From positions 1-64,000 of the forward strand of contig SUXQ01000012.1 in assembly GCA_015060905.1 (NCBI GenBank): 64,000 bases of DNA, in the 5' to 3' direction. Made by a program: the position numbers and the translations under genes. Shown one piece after another: positions 9,826 to 20,946 of this stretch; position 1 is the stretch's first letter; each line of letters begins with the position of its first letter. Under the pieces are notes generated by a model. It saw only the letters and a program-made list of their open reading frames with translations, made no database searches and was not told where the DNA came from. The DNA comes from Bacteroidales bacterium (lineage in GTDB: Bacteria > Bacteroidota > Bacteroidia > Bacteroidales > Bacteroidaceae).

Positions 9826-11106
9826 ATGGAGAGAGACAATAAAGTTTTTGAATTAATTGAGATGGAGCACAGACGCCAATTAAAGGGTATTGAACTTATT
9901 GCGTCGGAAAACTTTGTTAGCAACGAGGTTATGCAGGCTATGGGCTCGTTTCTTACAAATAAATATGCCGAGGGTTATCCCGGCAAACGTTATTATGGTG
10001 GTTGCGAGGTTGTTGATGTTGTTGAGGACTTGGCTCGCGAGCGTCTGAAAAAACTTTTCAATGCCGAGTGGGTGAATGTGCAGCCTCACTCCGGTGCTCA
10101 GGCAAATGCAGCTGTATTCCTTGCTGTGTTGAATCCCGGCGACAAGTTCATGGGCTTGAATCTTGCTCACGGTGGTCACTTGTCACACGGCTCTGCTGTA
10201 AATACTTCGGGTATTATATATACTCCTTGCGAGTATAACCTTAACAAAGAAACCGGTCGTGTGGACTATGAGCAGATGGCAGAGGTTGCCGAGCGTGAGC
10301 GTCCCAAACTTATCGTTGGTGGTGGCTCGGCCTATTCGCGCGATTGGGATTACAAACGCATGAGAGAGATTGCCGACAGCGTGGGTGCTTTGTTGATGAT
10401 AGACATGGCTCACCCCGCGGGTCTTATTGCCGCAGGCTTGTTGAACAATCCTTTGGAGTATGCACACATTGTAACATCTACCACTCACAAAACTTTGCGT
10501 GGTCCTCGTGGCGGTATTATCCTTATGGGCAAGGACTTCCCCAATCCTTGGGGCAAGACTACTCCTAAGGGCGAGATTAAGATGATGTCTCAGTTGCTCG
10601 ACTCGGCTGTGTTCCCCGGTATTCAGGGTGGTCCGCTCGAGCATGTTATTGCTGCTAAGGCTGTAGCATTCGGCGAGGCGTTGCAGCCCTCGTTCAAGGA
10701 GTATCAGATGCAGGTGCAGAAGAATGCTTCGGCGTTGGCAAATGCTCTTATCGAGCGTGGATTCGGTATTGTTTCGGGCGGAACCGATAACCACTCTATG
10801 CTTGTGGACTTGCGCAACAAATATCCCGAACTTACAGGTAAGGTTGCCGAGAAGGCTCTTGTGGCTGCCGATATTACTGCAAACAAAAATATGGTGCCTT
10901 TCGATTCGCGCAGCGCGTTCCAGACTTCGGGTATTCGTCTGGGTACTCCTGCAATTACCACACGCGGCGTTAAAGAGGATTTTATGCCTGTGATTGCTGA
11001 AATGATAGAGACTGTACTTAATGCTCCCGAGGACGAAAAGGTTATTGCAACTGTTCGTCGCAGAGTAAATGAGTATATGAGCGAGTATCCTCTTTTTGCA
11101 TACTAA
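9826..11106 (+). CDS. glyA: Serine hydroxymethyltransferase
   Basis: [45 protein letters not shown]. Confidence 0.97.
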   Translation: MERDNKVFELIEMEHRRQLKGIELIASENFVSNEVMQAMGSFLTNKYAEGYPGKRYYGGCEVVDVVEDLARERLKKLFNAEWVNVQPHSGAQANAAVFLAVLNPGDKFMGLNLAHGGHLSHGSAVNTSGIIYTPCEYNLNKETGRVDYEQMAEVAERERPKLIVGGGSAYSRDWDYKRMREIADSVGALLMIDMAHPAGLIAAGLLNNPLEYAHIVTSTTHKTLRGPRGGIILMGKDFPNPWGKTTPKGEIKMMSQLLDSAVFPGIQGGPLEHVIAAKAVAFGEALQPSFKEYQMQVQKNASALANALIERGFGIVSGGTDNHSMLVDLRNKYPELTGKVAEKALVAADITANKNMVPFDSRSAFQTSGIRLGTPAITTRGVKEDFMPVIAEMIETVLNAPEDEKVIATVRRRVNEYMSEYPLFAY

Positions 11107-11123
11107 TAGTTTCTTAAGAAAAT

Positions 11124-11169
11124 ATAACCAATAAAAAATCCGCTGTTAAGCGGATTTTTTATTGGTTAT
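11124..11169. terminator. Terminator hairpin after glyA
   Basis: ATAACCAATAAAAAATCCGCT-GTTA-AGCGGATTTTTTATTGGTTAT. Confidence 0.85.
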
Positions 11170-11177
11170 TATCGTAA

Positions 11178-11855
11178 TTAAAGTGTTACTCCCAGCGAGA
11201 ATCCTAATACATCTACGTTGCGATTGAATTGAAACTTTTCGTGTGTATCGGGTATATATATGTATTCAGATGTGTTGTTGAGCCCTACCTGATATACAAA
11301 ATCGAAGCATATATTGGCTATATTAACCTCTAATCCGACTACCCAACTGAATGTTAATGGGTCGAGCTCTTCTTTTGCCCCGGAAAATGGGAAGTTTATG
11401 AAGTTCTGATCGCTGAGTGAGGTAAATAGGAATTTTGCTTTTGGACCCGTAAATACACTCATTTTGTATGTTTGGGTGTTTACAAATTTGTATCCAAACA
11501 ACAAGGGGACGTGTATGGAGTATGTGGTGAGCTTGTATCGCGGAATGAGATTCTCGTCGTTTGTTATTATATTTTGGGGCTCGAAACTGAAATTGTATTT
11601 GTCGATACTGAAAATGCCTTCAGTCTGTACGTATGGGCGTCCTTTACTCAGCCGCAGAAAACCGCTGAATGTGTAGCCAATGCGGGTGTTAAGGCTCTTT
11701 TCGTTGTAGTTGTAGCCTTCGAGAGTAAATTCTGTGTGCTGATACGTGCTTGCTTGAACTCCGGCTTTAAAACCGGTGTTCAAGCGTAATTTGTCTTGTG
11801 CATTGCTGGCAAAAGATATAAACAGAAAGAGTAGTATGATGCAACTTTTTTTCAT
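11178..11855 (-). CDS. PorT-family outer-membrane beta-barrel protein
   Basis: Signal peptide MKKSCIILLFLFISFASNAQ; LNTGFKAGVQAS; terminal ...LGFSLGVTL barrel strand. Confidence 0.7.
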   Translation of the reverse strand: MKKSCIILLFLFISFASNAQDKLRLNTGFKAGVQASTYQHTEFTLEGYNYNEKSLNTRIGYTFSGFLRLSKGRPYVQTEGIFSIDKYNFSFEPQNIITNDENLIPRYKLTTYSIHVPLLFGYKFVNTQTYKMSVFTGPKAKFLFTSLSDQNFINFPFSGAKEELDPLTFSWVVGLEVNIANICFDFVYQVGLNNTSEYIYIPDTHEKFQFNRNVDVLGFSLGVTL

Positions 11856-11860
11856 TCTCT

Positions 11861-12424
11861 CTATTTCTTTTTTACGCTCCACCCGAATTTTCCTATAAGG
11901 TCGCCTGTGTGGAAATATTTACCATGTACGTACACAAGAGGGTCGGCTGCTGCAAGGTTCCATTCGCCTGTCTCTTTGTTTAGGAAACGGTCGTCGGCCT
12001 GTACGTTTACAACCTCGGCAAGGAACATGTCGTGCGAGCCTAATGGAATTATCTGCTTTACTCGGCACTCTATGCTTAGTGGCGATTCGGCTATGATGGG
12101 GGCTTTAATTTCTACCGATGGGGCGTATGTGAGTCCTGTTTTTTTGGCTTTGTCATAATCCTTGCCCGAACGCACACCGCACCAGTCTGTGGCGCGTGCC
12201 ATTTCTGCGGTTGTTAGGTTGATGACAAATTCCTTCGTGCGGCAGATAATGGGGTAGGAGTGTCGCTCGGGACGTACCGAAATGTAGCACATTGCGGGGT
12301 TGGTGCATGTGGTGCCTACCCACGAGACTGTAAGCATGTTATAGTTCTCGGGCGAATCGCCGCAACTGACAATAACTGCCGGCAACGGATATATCATTGT
12401 GCCGGGTTTCCAACTTATTTTCAT
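11861..12424 (-). CDS. Flavin reductase family protein
   Basis: PVVIVSCG-like N-terminus, NMLTVSWVGTTCTNPAMCYISVRPERHSY, FVINL. Confidence 0.85.
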   Translation of the reverse strand: MKISWKPGTMIYPLPAVIVSCGDSPENYNMLTVSWVGTTCTNPAMCYISVRPERHSYPIICRTKEFVINLTTAEMARATDWCGVRSGKDYDKAKKTGLTYAPSVEIKAPIIAESPLSIECRVKQIIPLGSHDMFLAEVVNVQADDRFLNKETGEWNLAAADPLVYVHGKYFHTGDLIGKFGWSVKKK

Positions 12425-12436
12425 TTGCCGGCTTTA

Positions 12437-12898
12437 TTATAATAATGTTATTTTTTCGATGTTTGTCTCCTTTTCGCAGTAGTGGCATTTTATGGTGCCG
12501 TTGTCTTTGTCTACAATGTGGAAAAGGGTTGTCATTGGCTCGTTGTTTGTTATGCACTTGGGGTTGGGGCATTTTACAAGGCCTGAAATTTTGTCGAGCA
12601 TTTTAACTTCGCGCTTCTCTACTACTTGATAGTCGCGTATGGTGTTTAGTACAACATTGGGGGCTACAAGGGATATGCGGTTCACCTCTTCGTCGGTAAA
12701 GAATTTGTCGGCAACTTTTATTAATCCTTTTGTGCCTAATTTGCGGCTTTTAAGGTTGTATCCTATGGTTACGTTTGTGGTCATCGAGGGGATGTCTAAC
12801 AGATTGACTACTGCAAAGAGTTTGTCTGCCGGAATATGGTCGATGACTGTGCCGTTACACAGTGCCGTTACTTGTAATGCTTCTTTATTGGTGTTCAT
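12437..12898 (-). CDS. pyrI: Aspartate carbamoyltransferase regulatory chain
   Basis: [17 protein letters not shown]; zinc-site cysteines CPNPKC...CHYC. Confidence 0.95.
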   Translation of the reverse strand: MNTNKEALQVTALCNGTVIDHIPADKLFAVVNLLDIPSMTTNVTIGYNLKSRKLGTKGLIKVADKFFTDEEVNRISLVAPNVVLNTIRDYQVVEKREVKMLDKISGLVKCPNPKCITNNEPMTTLFHIVDKDNGTIKCHYCEKETNIEKITLL

Positions 12899-12912
12899 AG
12901 CTCTGTTTTTTA

Positions 12913-13830
12913 TTATTCTACATCAATGCCTAGTACATCGCAAATGAGTGCCTCGCGAACGTAAAGTCCATTTTGTGCCTGCTGGAAGTAGTATGCTTTG
13001 GGGTTTTCGTCTACGTCGTGTGCAATTTCGTTTATGCGTGGCAGGGGGTGCAGTATGCGCAAGTTGGGCTTGCTGTTTGCGAGCATTGCGTTTGTCAGAC
13101 GGTAGCAGTTTTTAACTTTTTCGTATTCCATGAGGTCGCTGAAACGTTCGCGCTGCACACGTGTCATGTAAAGAATGTCTGCTTCGGCTATAATTTCTTC
13201 GTTGAATTCTGTTGTTTCGGTGAAGGGGATATTATTCTCGCGGCAGAAGATTCTATACTCTTCGGGCATGTGTAGCTCTTCGGGGGCTATAAAGTGGAAC
13301 GTTGGGTTGAAGTGACGCATGGCGAAAAGCAGAGAGTGTACTGTGCGACCATATTTAAGGTCGCCTACAAGATGTATGTGCAGATTCTCGAGTGTGCCTT
13401 GTGTCTTTAGTATAGAATATAGGTCGAGCATTGTTTGCGAGGGATGCTGGTTGGCTCCGTCTCCGGCGTTTATTACGGGGCAGGGCGATATTTCGCCGGC
13501 GTAACGTGCCGCGCCTTCAAGATGGTGGCGCATGACTATAAGGTCGGCGTAATTTGATACCATCATGATGGTATCTTTCAATGTTTCTCCCTTGCTTGCC
13601 GAGCTTGTTGCTGCGTCGCTGAAGCCTATGACTCGCGCACCCAGACGGTTGGCCGCTGTCTCGAAACTGAGGCGTGTGCGTGTGGAGGGCTCGAAGAATA
13701 GTGAGCCTATGACTTTTCCCGCAAGAAGCCTTCTGTTCGGATTCTCCTCGAATTTGCCTGCCGTTTCCAGAAGTGAAAGGATTTTTTCACGTGACAGGTC
13801 GTTGATTGATACTAAACTTCTATTTTTCAT
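12913..13830 (-). CDS. pyrB: Aspartate carbamoyltransferase catalytic subunit
   Basis: [53 protein letters not shown]. Confidence 0.97.
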   Translation of the reverse strand: MKNRSLVSINDLSREKILSLLETAGKFEENPNRRLLAGKVIGSLFFEPSTRTRLSFETAANRLGARVIGFSDAATSSASKGETLKDTIMMVSNYADLIVMRHHLEGAARYAGEISPCPVINAGDGANQHPSQTMLDLYSILKTQGTLENLHIHLVGDLKYGRTVHSLLFAMRHFNPTFHFIAPEELHMPEEYRIFCRENNIPFTETTEFNEEIIAEADILYMTRVQRERFSDLMEYEKVKNCYRLTNAMLANSKPNLRILHPLPRINEIAHDVDENPKAYYFQQAQNGLYVREALICDVLGIDVE

Positions 13831-13919
13831 GAGATTGGTTTTTTATCTCTTTTGTTTGAATTCTATACTTTAAAAAGTGTGCCGCAGGGCTTGATTGCTG
13901 CCTATAATCTGCAACAGTT

Positions 13920-14100
13920 GCAAATATAGCAACAAACGAGCGAGAAATATCAAGTTGGCTTGAATATTTTTTGCAGCGAGTGCAGTATATGTTCGCCGTT
14001 TACGGCAAATATAGCAACAAACGAGCGAGAAATATCAAGTTGGCTTGAATATTTTTTGCAGCGAGTGCAGTATATGTTCGCCGTTTACGGCAAATATAAT
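13920..14100 (-). repeat. Structured intergenic element, locus A: two tandem 85-bp units plus the start of a third
   Basis: CAAATATAGCAACAAACGAGCGAGAAATATCAAGTTGG... begins at 13921 and 14006; CAAATATA recurs at 14091. Confidence 0.9.
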
Positions 14101-14176
14101 GAATCTTTTCATTTATTCTTATTCTTGCAATGCTAATTTCCGGCTGTTTTTAGTTTTTTTGGCACTCGGCATTTAT

Positions 14177-14224
14177 ATTCAACGAGCGGGAAACTTCAAA
14201 GTTAAAGTTTCCCGCTCGTTGAAT
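14177..14224. terminator. Perfect inverted repeat ATTCAACGAGCGGGAAACTT/AAGTTTCCCGCTCGTTGAAT
   Basis: 20-bp arms just past the minus-strand stop of the Na/Pi gene. Confidence 0.8.
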
Positions 14225-14246
14225 TGTTTGTAACTTGAATAGTCAA

Positions 14247-15983
14247 TTATCTGCGAATGAATGCTCTTTCAAGGTCCTGCGAAACATTTATCATAAAGTC
14301 ACCCATACGCTCATAGGCGTTTATTATGTCCATGCAATATACGCTCGCCTGATAGTTCTTTCCGCTGTTGTCGATATTCTCAATCATAGTATCTCTAAAG
14401 TTGTTTCTAAGGGTGTTCAGACGCTCTTCGGCATTGTAAGCATTGGAAATTTCTTGCAATTCTCCCTTGTGGGCAGCGGTGAGGTTGGCAATCATTGCAT
14501 CGTATGCAGTGATTACAGCCTCGGCCATTGCGTTAAGGCTTTTTATGGCGTTTGCATCAAACTCTTTCTTGTGAATGTTCTTTCTTGACAAAATGCGACT
14601 GATAGTTTCTCCCGAGTCGCCCAAAGACTCTAATTCGCCGATAATCTTATACATTGCCTTTATCTTGACAGATGTACTTTCGCTTATTTCTCCCGTAGAA
14701 ACATCATTCAGGAATGTGGCAATTTCATATTCTATGCGGTCCGAAATTTCCTCGTATTTCACCAATTCCTCTCTCAGACTCTCGAATTTGTCCGAATCGG
14801 CCTCGTTAATTGCTGCTTGTGTATATTCTGCTCCGTTCTTTGAAATTTGAGCAAAATGTATAATCTCCTCAAAAGCCTGCTCCACAGAAAGTTCGGGAGT
14901 CGCAAGAGGGCCGGCAGAAATATATTTCAGTTTGAAGACCTCCTTTTCCTGATTCTTGGGAGCGCGTACAATCCAGCTTACAGCCTGCGCAATACGTTTT
15001 GTAAACCATACTAATAATAATGTATTTATAAGGTTAAAAAGTGTATGCAGCATTGAAAGCCCGTAAAGTGCCGCCGTACCTTCTACCGATTCAGCCTCTG
15101 TAACAGAGAATCCTTCGGCTGCAGGGTTGGGAAGCCCGAACAATGTTTCTGTGATACTGCCCACAAATTGCAAGAAGGGATTGTATAGTATCAATGCCCA
15201 TATAACGCCAAATACATTGAAAATAGTGTGTGACAATGCTGCGCGTTTCGCCTGGGTGTTTCCCACCGATGCTGCGATGTTTGCAGTAATTGTTGTACCT
15301 ATATTTTCTCCAAGCACCATTGCGCACGCCATATTGAAAGGTACCCACCCCATGCTCAGCATGATGAGTGTAATTGCCATTGTTGCCGATGATGATTGCA
15401 GTACAAGGGTCAATACTGTGCCGAAGGCGAGGAACAAAAGTACTGAACCGAATCCGTGAGAAGCCCATGTTTTTACAAATTCAAGCACTTGAGGAGTTTC
15501 CCTAAGGTCGGGGACAGACTCTTTCATAAACGAAAGGCCCAGGAATAAAAGGCTGAATCCTATAATAAGCTCACCGATGTTCTTACGTTGGTCTTTTTTA
15601 GAATTCGAGAAAAGGAATCCGAAAAGCATCAAAGGTATTGCAAGAGTAGAAATATCTGCCTTAAATCCCAACCATGCTACCATCCATGCTGTGACAGTTG
15701 TTCCGATGTTGGCACCCATTATCACTCCGATAGCTTGTGCAAGTGTCAGAAGTCCGGCATTAACGAAACTTACAACCATCACAGTTGTTGCCGATGATGA
15801 TTGTATGATGGATGTTATTCCCAATCCCGTCAATACTCCTTTAAAGGGATTAGATGTCATTGCCGACAAAAGACCTCTTAATCTCTCTCCGGCAACTTTT
15901 TGAAGCCCCGAACTCATCAGGTTCATTCCGTAAAGGAACATACCTAATGCTCCCAATAATGTAAAGAATTCTAATATTCCCAT
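14247..15983 (-). CDS. Na/Pi cotransporter family protein with C-terminal PhoU-like domain
   Basis: GMFLYGMNLMSSGLQKVAG, QSSSATTVMVVSFVNAGLL, GANIGTTVTAW; helical PhoU-like C-terminus. Confidence 0.9.
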   Translation of the reverse strand: MGILEFFTLLGALGMFLYGMNLMSSGLQKVAGERLRGLLSAMTSNPFKGVLTGLGITSIIQSSSATTVMVVSFVNAGLLTLAQAIGVIMGANIGTTVTAWMVAWLGFKADISTLAIPLMLFGFLFSNSKKDQRKNIGELIIGFSLLFLGLSFMKESVPDLRETPQVLEFVKTWASHGFGSVLLFLAFGTVLTLVLQSSSATMAITLIMLSMGWVPFNMACAMVLGENIGTTITANIAASVGNTQAKRAALSHTIFNVFGVIWALILYNPFLQFVGSITETLFGLPNPAAEGFSVTEAESVEGTAALYGLSMLHTLFNLINTLLLVWFTKRIAQAVSWIVRAPKNQEKEVFKLKYISAGPLATPELSVEQAFEEIIHFAQISKNGAEYTQAAINEADSDKFESLREELVKYEEISDRIEYEIATFLNDVSTGEISESTSVKIKAMYKIIGELESLGDSGETISRILSRKNIHKKEFDANAIKSLNAMAEAVITAYDAMIANLTAAHKGELQEISNAYNAEERLNTLRNNFRDTMIENIDNSGKNYQASVYCMDIINAYERMGDFMINVSQDLERAFIRR

Positions 15984-16075
15984 ATAACTTATATAACTTT
16001 TCGCTTGCAAAGTAACGGCGAATATGTTTCAAAAATGTTTCAAATAAGTTATGCTTATGTTAAAAGATTGAGCAA

Positions 16076-16843
16076 TTATCCCATCTTGCCAGTCAAATAT
16101 GCCTTGGTTCGTTCGTCTGATGGTTTAGAGAACATCGTTTCGGTGTCACCGTACTCAACCAACTCACCCAAGTACATAAACATCGACTTTGACGATATAC
16201 GTTTTGCTTGTCCCATATTGTGAGTAACGATAAGGATTGTTACCTCTTTTTGCAACTGCAACAATAGTTCTTCGATATGTTTGGTTGCAATAGGGTCGAG
16301 TGCAGAGGTAGGCTCGTCCATCAGAAGCACATCAGGTTTCATCGCCAATGCGCGTGCTATGCACAATCGCTGCTGTTGACCGCCTGAAAGAAATGTACCT
16401 TTTTTGTTAAGCACATCCTTGACCTCGTCCCAAAGGGCCACGCTACGCAAGCAACGCTCTACGGTGGCATCCTTCTCGGCTTTCGAAAGTTTTATTCCGT
16501 TAAGAGCGAAGCCCGAAAGTACATTATCGTAGATGCTCATTGTGGGGAACGGTGCAGGACGTTGGAAAACCATACCCACACGACGGCGCACATCAATAGG
16601 CTCCATTGATAGGATATTTTCGCCATTGAGCAGTATCTCACCATCAACACGGATGTTTTGATAGAGATTGTGCATTAGGTTTACAGCACGCAAGAGTGTC
16701 GATTTGCCACAGCCCGAAGGTCCCATAATTGCTGTGATGGTATTCTTCTCAATGGCTGCTGATACATATTTTACAGCCATTGTCTGCTTAGTATATGATA
16801 CGCAAGTCTTCTTAAATTCAAGTATACGTGTTATTGATTCCAT
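16076..16843 (-). CDS. pstB: Phosphate ABC transporter ATP-binding protein
   Basis: Walker A GPSGCGKST, LSGGQQQRLCIARALA, LLMDEPTSALDPIAT. Confidence 0.96.
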   Translation of the reverse strand: MESITRILEFKKTCVSYTKQTMAVKYVSAAIEKNTITAIMGPSGCGKSTLLRAVNLMHNLYQNIRVDGEILLNGENILSMEPIDVRRRVGMVFQRPAPFPTMSIYDNVLSGFALNGIKLSKAEKDATVERCLRSVALWDEVKDVLNKKGTFLSGGQQQRLCIARALAMKPDVLLMDEPTSALDPIATKHIEELLLQLQKEVTILIVTHNMGQAKRISSKSMFMYLGELVEYGDTETMFSKPSDERTKAYLTGKMG

Positions 16844-17703
16844 TTTTTTGCAATATATTTAGCGGTAATATTTAATGTAAGAACAAATAATAATAGGAAA
16901 AGTGATGCTCCCCAGATGAGTTCCTGCAGATTGGGATCGTTGAAGAACTCCCAAATCAACAATGGAACTGCCGAAATAGGCTTGTCAATGGAGAAACGTA
17001 TGAGCGAACATCCGAGGGCTGTAAACATTAGCGGAGCCATTTCGCCAATCACGCGCGATATGGCAAGCAACACACCCGTAAAGATACCACCAAATGCAGC
17101 CGGAAGCTGAATCTTCATCATTACTCTTGCTTTGTTGCCACCCAATGCCAATCCGGCCTCCTTGAGCGATGCTGGGAGGATTTTAAGAGTTTCCTCGGTT
17201 GAACGGATAATAAGCGGAAGCATCATAATACAGAGGGCAACGCTACCGGCTATTGCCGAATAGCCCTTCATCGGAACAACCACCCATATATAAGTGATGA
17301 TACCAATAATTACAGATGGGGTACCTTGCAAAAGGTCGGTCAGATAACTGACAAATTGAGCAAAACGATTTTTGCTATTCTCTGCCAAGAATGCTCCGCA
17401 AAGAATACCCAACGGAACTGCAACAACTACAGCCATACCAAGCATAATCATTGTACCCACTATACCATTTGCTATACCTCCGGGTATAGGCTCATCCGCT
17501 TCGATGGCCTTCATTGCCTTATATGCAGTTGGTGTAGGCTCGGTAAAGAATGACCAAGAGAGCTGATCATAACCACGCAATAATACTTCTCCCAAAATGG
17601 CAAGCAACGGGACTGCTGTTAATGCAGCTAACAAGCAAATGCCCCAAAGCATCAAACGGTCTTGCGCCAAACGATGTTTAATTTTCAATTTATTCATAAT
17701 CAA
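16831..17703 (-). CDS. pstA: Phosphate ABC transporter permease
   Basis: GGIANGIVGTMIM, GTPSVIIGI, ISRVIGEMAPLMFTAL. Confidence 0.94.
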   Translation of the reverse strand: MIMNKLKIKHRLAQDRLMLWGICLLAALTAVPLLAILGEVLLRGYDQLSWSFFTEPTPTAYKAMKAIEADEPIPGGIANGIVGTMIMLGMAVVVAVPLGILCGAFLAENSKNRFAQFVSYLTDLLQGTPSVIIGIITYIWVVVPMKGYSAIAGSVALCIMMLPLIIRSTEETLKILPASLKEAGLALGGNKARVMMKIQLPAAFGGIFTGVLLAISRVIGEMAPLMFTALGCSLIRFSIDKPISAVPLLIWEFFNDPNLQELIWGASLFLLLFVLTLNITAKYIAKKWNQ

Positions 17704-18557
17704 GCTATTCTTGCACGTTTAATCATAATCTTACCTATCATATTGATAAGGGCAGTTATCAGGAATAGGATAAGACCTATCGCAATCAAAGAAGAGAGTC
17801 TCAAGCCATCCGCTTCGCCAAACTGGTTGGCAATAATGGATGCCATTGAGTTTCCTGTAGATGTGATTGAATTAGGGATATTATTGGTATTTCCAATCAA
17901 CATTGTTACGGTCATCGTTTCACCTAAAGCACGACCAATCGCCAGAATATATGATGAGAAGATTCCCGAACCTGCAACAGGGAATACAACCTTACGTATC
18001 ACCTCGGCACGGGTTGCTCCAAGGCTATATGCTCCTTCTTTCAGGTCGTTTGGCACCATCTTGATAAACTCGGCACTTAGTGAAGCTGCGTAAGGGATAA
18101 TCATTATCGACAAGACAAGTGATGCGGTTAGTACGCCTGATCCCTGTGGAGATATATTAAGTACCATAATGATTGGTCGCAAAGTATAGAAACCCCACAG
18201 ACCATAAATAATTGATGGAATACCGGCTAACAAGTCGGTTACAGTACTTAATACAGATGCAACTTTTGTTCCCTTGAAATATTCACCCACGAAAAGCGCA
18301 ACGGGCAGTGAAAAGGGAATACAGAAGATGAGAGCCAGTAAGGTGGTCATCAGTGTACCTGTAATGAATGGCAATGCTCCATACTGCTCATTACCCTCGG
18401 TATAACTCCACTCTGACGAGGAGAGAAATTTCAAGAATCCGAAATGTTCAAAAGCATCGTATGCGTCAGTGACGAGGGCGTAAACAACGCCCCCGCACAC
18501 TATCGGCATAATCAATGCTGCTACAAACAATATTATTTTGTACAGTTTATCGTTCAT
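17700..18557 (-). CDS. pstC: Phosphate ABC transporter permease
   Basis: YGALPFITGTLMTTLLAL, GIPSIIYGLWGF, GRALGETMTVTMLIGN. Confidence 0.94.
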   Translation of the reverse strand: MNDKLYKIILFVAALIMPIVCGGVVYALVTDAYDAFEHFGFLKFLSSSEWSYTEGNEQYGALPFITGTLMTTLLALIFCIPFSLPVALFVGEYFKGTKVASVLSTVTDLLAGIPSIIYGLWGFYTLRPIIMVLNISPQGSGVLTASLVLSIMIIPYAASLSAEFIKMVPNDLKEGAYSLGATRAEVIRKVVFPVAGSGIFSSYILAIGRALGETMTVTMLIGNTNNIPNSITSTGNSMASIIANQFGEADGLRLSSLIAIGLILFLITALINMIGKIMIKRARIA

Positions 18558-18569
18558 AGATTGTTGTTT

Positions 18570-19631
18570 TTACTGGAGTATTGAAACTCCGTCATATGTC
18601 ACAGTTTTAAGGTTTGTCAAACTTAGCTCCTTAGCCTTTGCAGGAAGTGGAGCGTAATGTACCTCAGAGGTGATATTCTGTGCATCGTCAGAGAGGATAT
18701 ACTTCAACAAATCGAGTGTTGCCATAGCCTGTTCCTTGCTTCGGCCGGAATAGTTCTGCTCCTTGTAGATAATCATCCAGGTGAATGTTGAGATGGGATA
18801 AGCACCGGCTGCATCTGCATTTGTGATTGATGTGCGAGTGTCGGCTGGAATTGTTCCCGATGCCGCTGCTGAAATTGTTGCTGATGAAGGTAATACAAAT
18901 TCACCTCTTGCGTTTTGAATGCGTGCATAAGGAATTTTCTGTGCGAATGCGTATTCAGAACCTACATAACCGATAGAGTTCTTAGTCTGTGAGATTACGC
19001 CCGCAACACCGGGGTTACCCTTTGCTGCCTGTCCCGAAGGGAAATTGACGGATTTGCCGGCACCAAACTTCTCTTTCCACATAGGGCTGACCTTTGTAAG
19101 ATAGTCTGTAAAGACGAATGTTGTACCTGAACCATCCGAGCGAAATACGGGGATGATTGCCTCGGCAGGGAGTGTTACATCAGGATTGAGAGCGACCAGA
19201 CGCTCATCATTCCACATCTTAATTTCGCCGGCGAAGATGTCTGCAACAATCTCACCTGTAAGTTTCAATTCCTTTACGCCATCCAAATTGTAGGCCACAA
19301 CTACAGCACCCATACAAGTAGGAACGTGAACTACGGGAGCCATATCTGCCATCTCATTATCGGTGAGGAAAGCATCGCTACCAGCAAAATCAACAATCTT
19401 ATCGCGCAAGTTGCGAACGCCACCGCCCGAACCAATACCACCGTATGCTACTACATCACCATTTACATGAGAGAAATTCTCAAAAACCACATTGTAGAAA
19501 GGAAGAGGGAATGTAGCACCTGCTCCCGAGAGTTCCTGAGCTTTACGAACACCATTTGTTGCGTTACCGCCACACGATACCATTGCAATGGCAATTGTCA
19601 ATGTAATAATTGACGAAAAAATCTTTTTCAT
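18570..19631 (-). CDS. pstS: Phosphate ABC transporter substrate-binding protein
   Basis: LSGAGATFPLPFYN, GSGGGVRNL, FRSDGSGTTFVFTDYL. Confidence 0.95.
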   Translation of the reverse strand: MKKIFSSIITLTIAIAMVSCGGNATNGVRKAQELSGAGATFPLPFYNVVFENFSHVNGDVVAYGGIGSGGGVRNLRDKIVDFAGSDAFLTDNEMADMAPVVHVPTCMGAVVVAYNLDGVKELKLTGEIVADIFAGEIKMWNDERLVALNPDVTLPAEAIIPVFRSDGSGTTFVFTDYLTKVSPMWKEKFGAGKSVNFPSGQAAKGNPGVAGVISQTKNSIGYVGSEYAFAQKIPYARIQNARGEFVLPSSATISAAASGTIPADTRTSITNADAAGAYPISTFTWMIIYKEQNYSGRSKEQAMATLDLLKYILSDDAQNITSEVHYAPLPAKAKELSLTNLKTVTYDGVSILQ

Positions 19632-19656
19632 ATTCTTGTAGTTAAAGTTTATTCAG

Positions 19657-20637
19657 TTAAATACCAAAGTAACAGTTTACAAATGCCGAGTAACCATCTT
19701 TTGCGCCATCGGCCTTAGGCATATTCATTCTGATGTTGGGAGCAACCTTTACATACTTGCCGAGTTTGAATTGTGCACCAAGTATTGTAGCTGATTCATC
19801 TTTTGCTATATTCCAATCATTCTTTGAGTATAAATCATCGAATCGTGCGTACAAGGCTGCTTCTTTTGATAAGTTTATTGTTGCATATACTGAATAACCG
19901 CTTTGGTCGGTATCCTCCTTATATGATGCGTTTATCATATAGTTGTACTCTGCACCGATGGTGAACTTTTCGTGCTTATAACCCATAAATGCTGCTATGT
20001 TCGTAATATCTTTCTTGCCTTTTTCGCCGCTTTCATTAAGACCACCATATAAACGTATATGGAGGCCCTTTACCGGAGCAAGTGTTACACCCAAACCATA
20101 GTTTAGACCATCATTCTTCTGAATCTTCTTGTAGCCTTCGCCATTTACAATAATCGCGTCTGCCGAAATCCAGTCTGCAAACTTGTAAGCGGCAGAGATA
20201 CCCAAGTCTGCACTGCTACCAAACTTATATTTGTCTTGGAACGACTTCATAATGTAACGGTAACCCCAGAATTTCTCTTGAAAATTGAACTGTGTAGTAG
20301 AAATAAGACCTCCGTTCAATGTTAGATTTCCTGTTTTCCACGAAACCATTGCATTCTTAATATAAGCAATGCGTTGATAGTCGCTTACATCCGATGACTT
20401 GCCGATGTCCATTACACCTTTAACAGACAATCTTTTTTCGAGTTTATACTCATAACCTAAATAGCTTCTTTCTAATTCGAATCCTCGGTCGTTGTTTTTC
20501 TCTCCAAAGCCGGTATGAAAGTTTCCGAACATTTGTACGATTGCTTTACCTTTAGGTTCTTCACTCTTGACATCCTGCGCCTGTGCGGTAATGCCGATGC
20601 AGACTAAAAGACCTGCCACGATACATTTCGTTTTCAT
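19657..20637 (-). CDS. Outer-membrane porin (OprO/OprP-like), likely phosphate-related
   Basis: Signal peptide, repeated barrel strands, adjacency to pstS. Confidence 0.7.
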   Translation of the reverse strand: MKTKCIVAGLLVCIGITAQAQDVKSEEPKGKAIVQMFGNFHTGFGEKNNDRGFELERSYLGYEYKLEKRLSVKGVMDIGKSSDVSDYQRIAYIKNAMVSWKTGNLTLNGGLISTTQFNFQEKFWGYRYIMKSFQDKYKFGSSADLGISAAYKFADWISADAIIVNGEGYKKIQKNDGLNYGLGVTLAPVKGLHIRLYGGLNESGEKGKKDITNIAAFMGYKHEKFTIGAEYNYMINASYKEDTDQSGYSVYATINLSKEAALYARFDDLYSKNDWNIAKDESATILGAQFKLGKYVKVAPNIRMNMPKADGAKDGYSAFVNCYFGI

Positions 20638-20705
20638 TGTAATTTGTGTTTAAATTTGACACTGCAAAAGTACCGGAGCTATGTTTCATAAATATTGCAA
20701 CCTCG

Positions 20706-20916
20706 TTAAGTGAGTGTGAAATTGAGTGTAACTATTGATGGAAAATTTGTCAAGTCCTCAACATCTAAAGATAGCAAATGGAATATGGATAAGACCGGTG
20801 CTTCCCTCTTCTGCGACAATAATAGAGAGGTTGGTGACATTGATATTTCAGGCTTGTACTTTTGGAACAAGGCTCTTACTGATGAGCAGATTGCTGTAAT
20901 GGGTGCAATTGAATAG
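20706..20916 (+). pseudogene. Remnant of the C-terminus of a LamG/concanavalin-like domain protein
   Basis: ...ASLFCDNNREVGDIDISGLYFWNKALTDEQIAVMG is the typical end of LamG-3 domains; the rest of the gene is absent. Confidence 0.55.
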
Positions 20917-20946
20917 TCGGTATCAGGTTGATTGAGCCAACCATAT

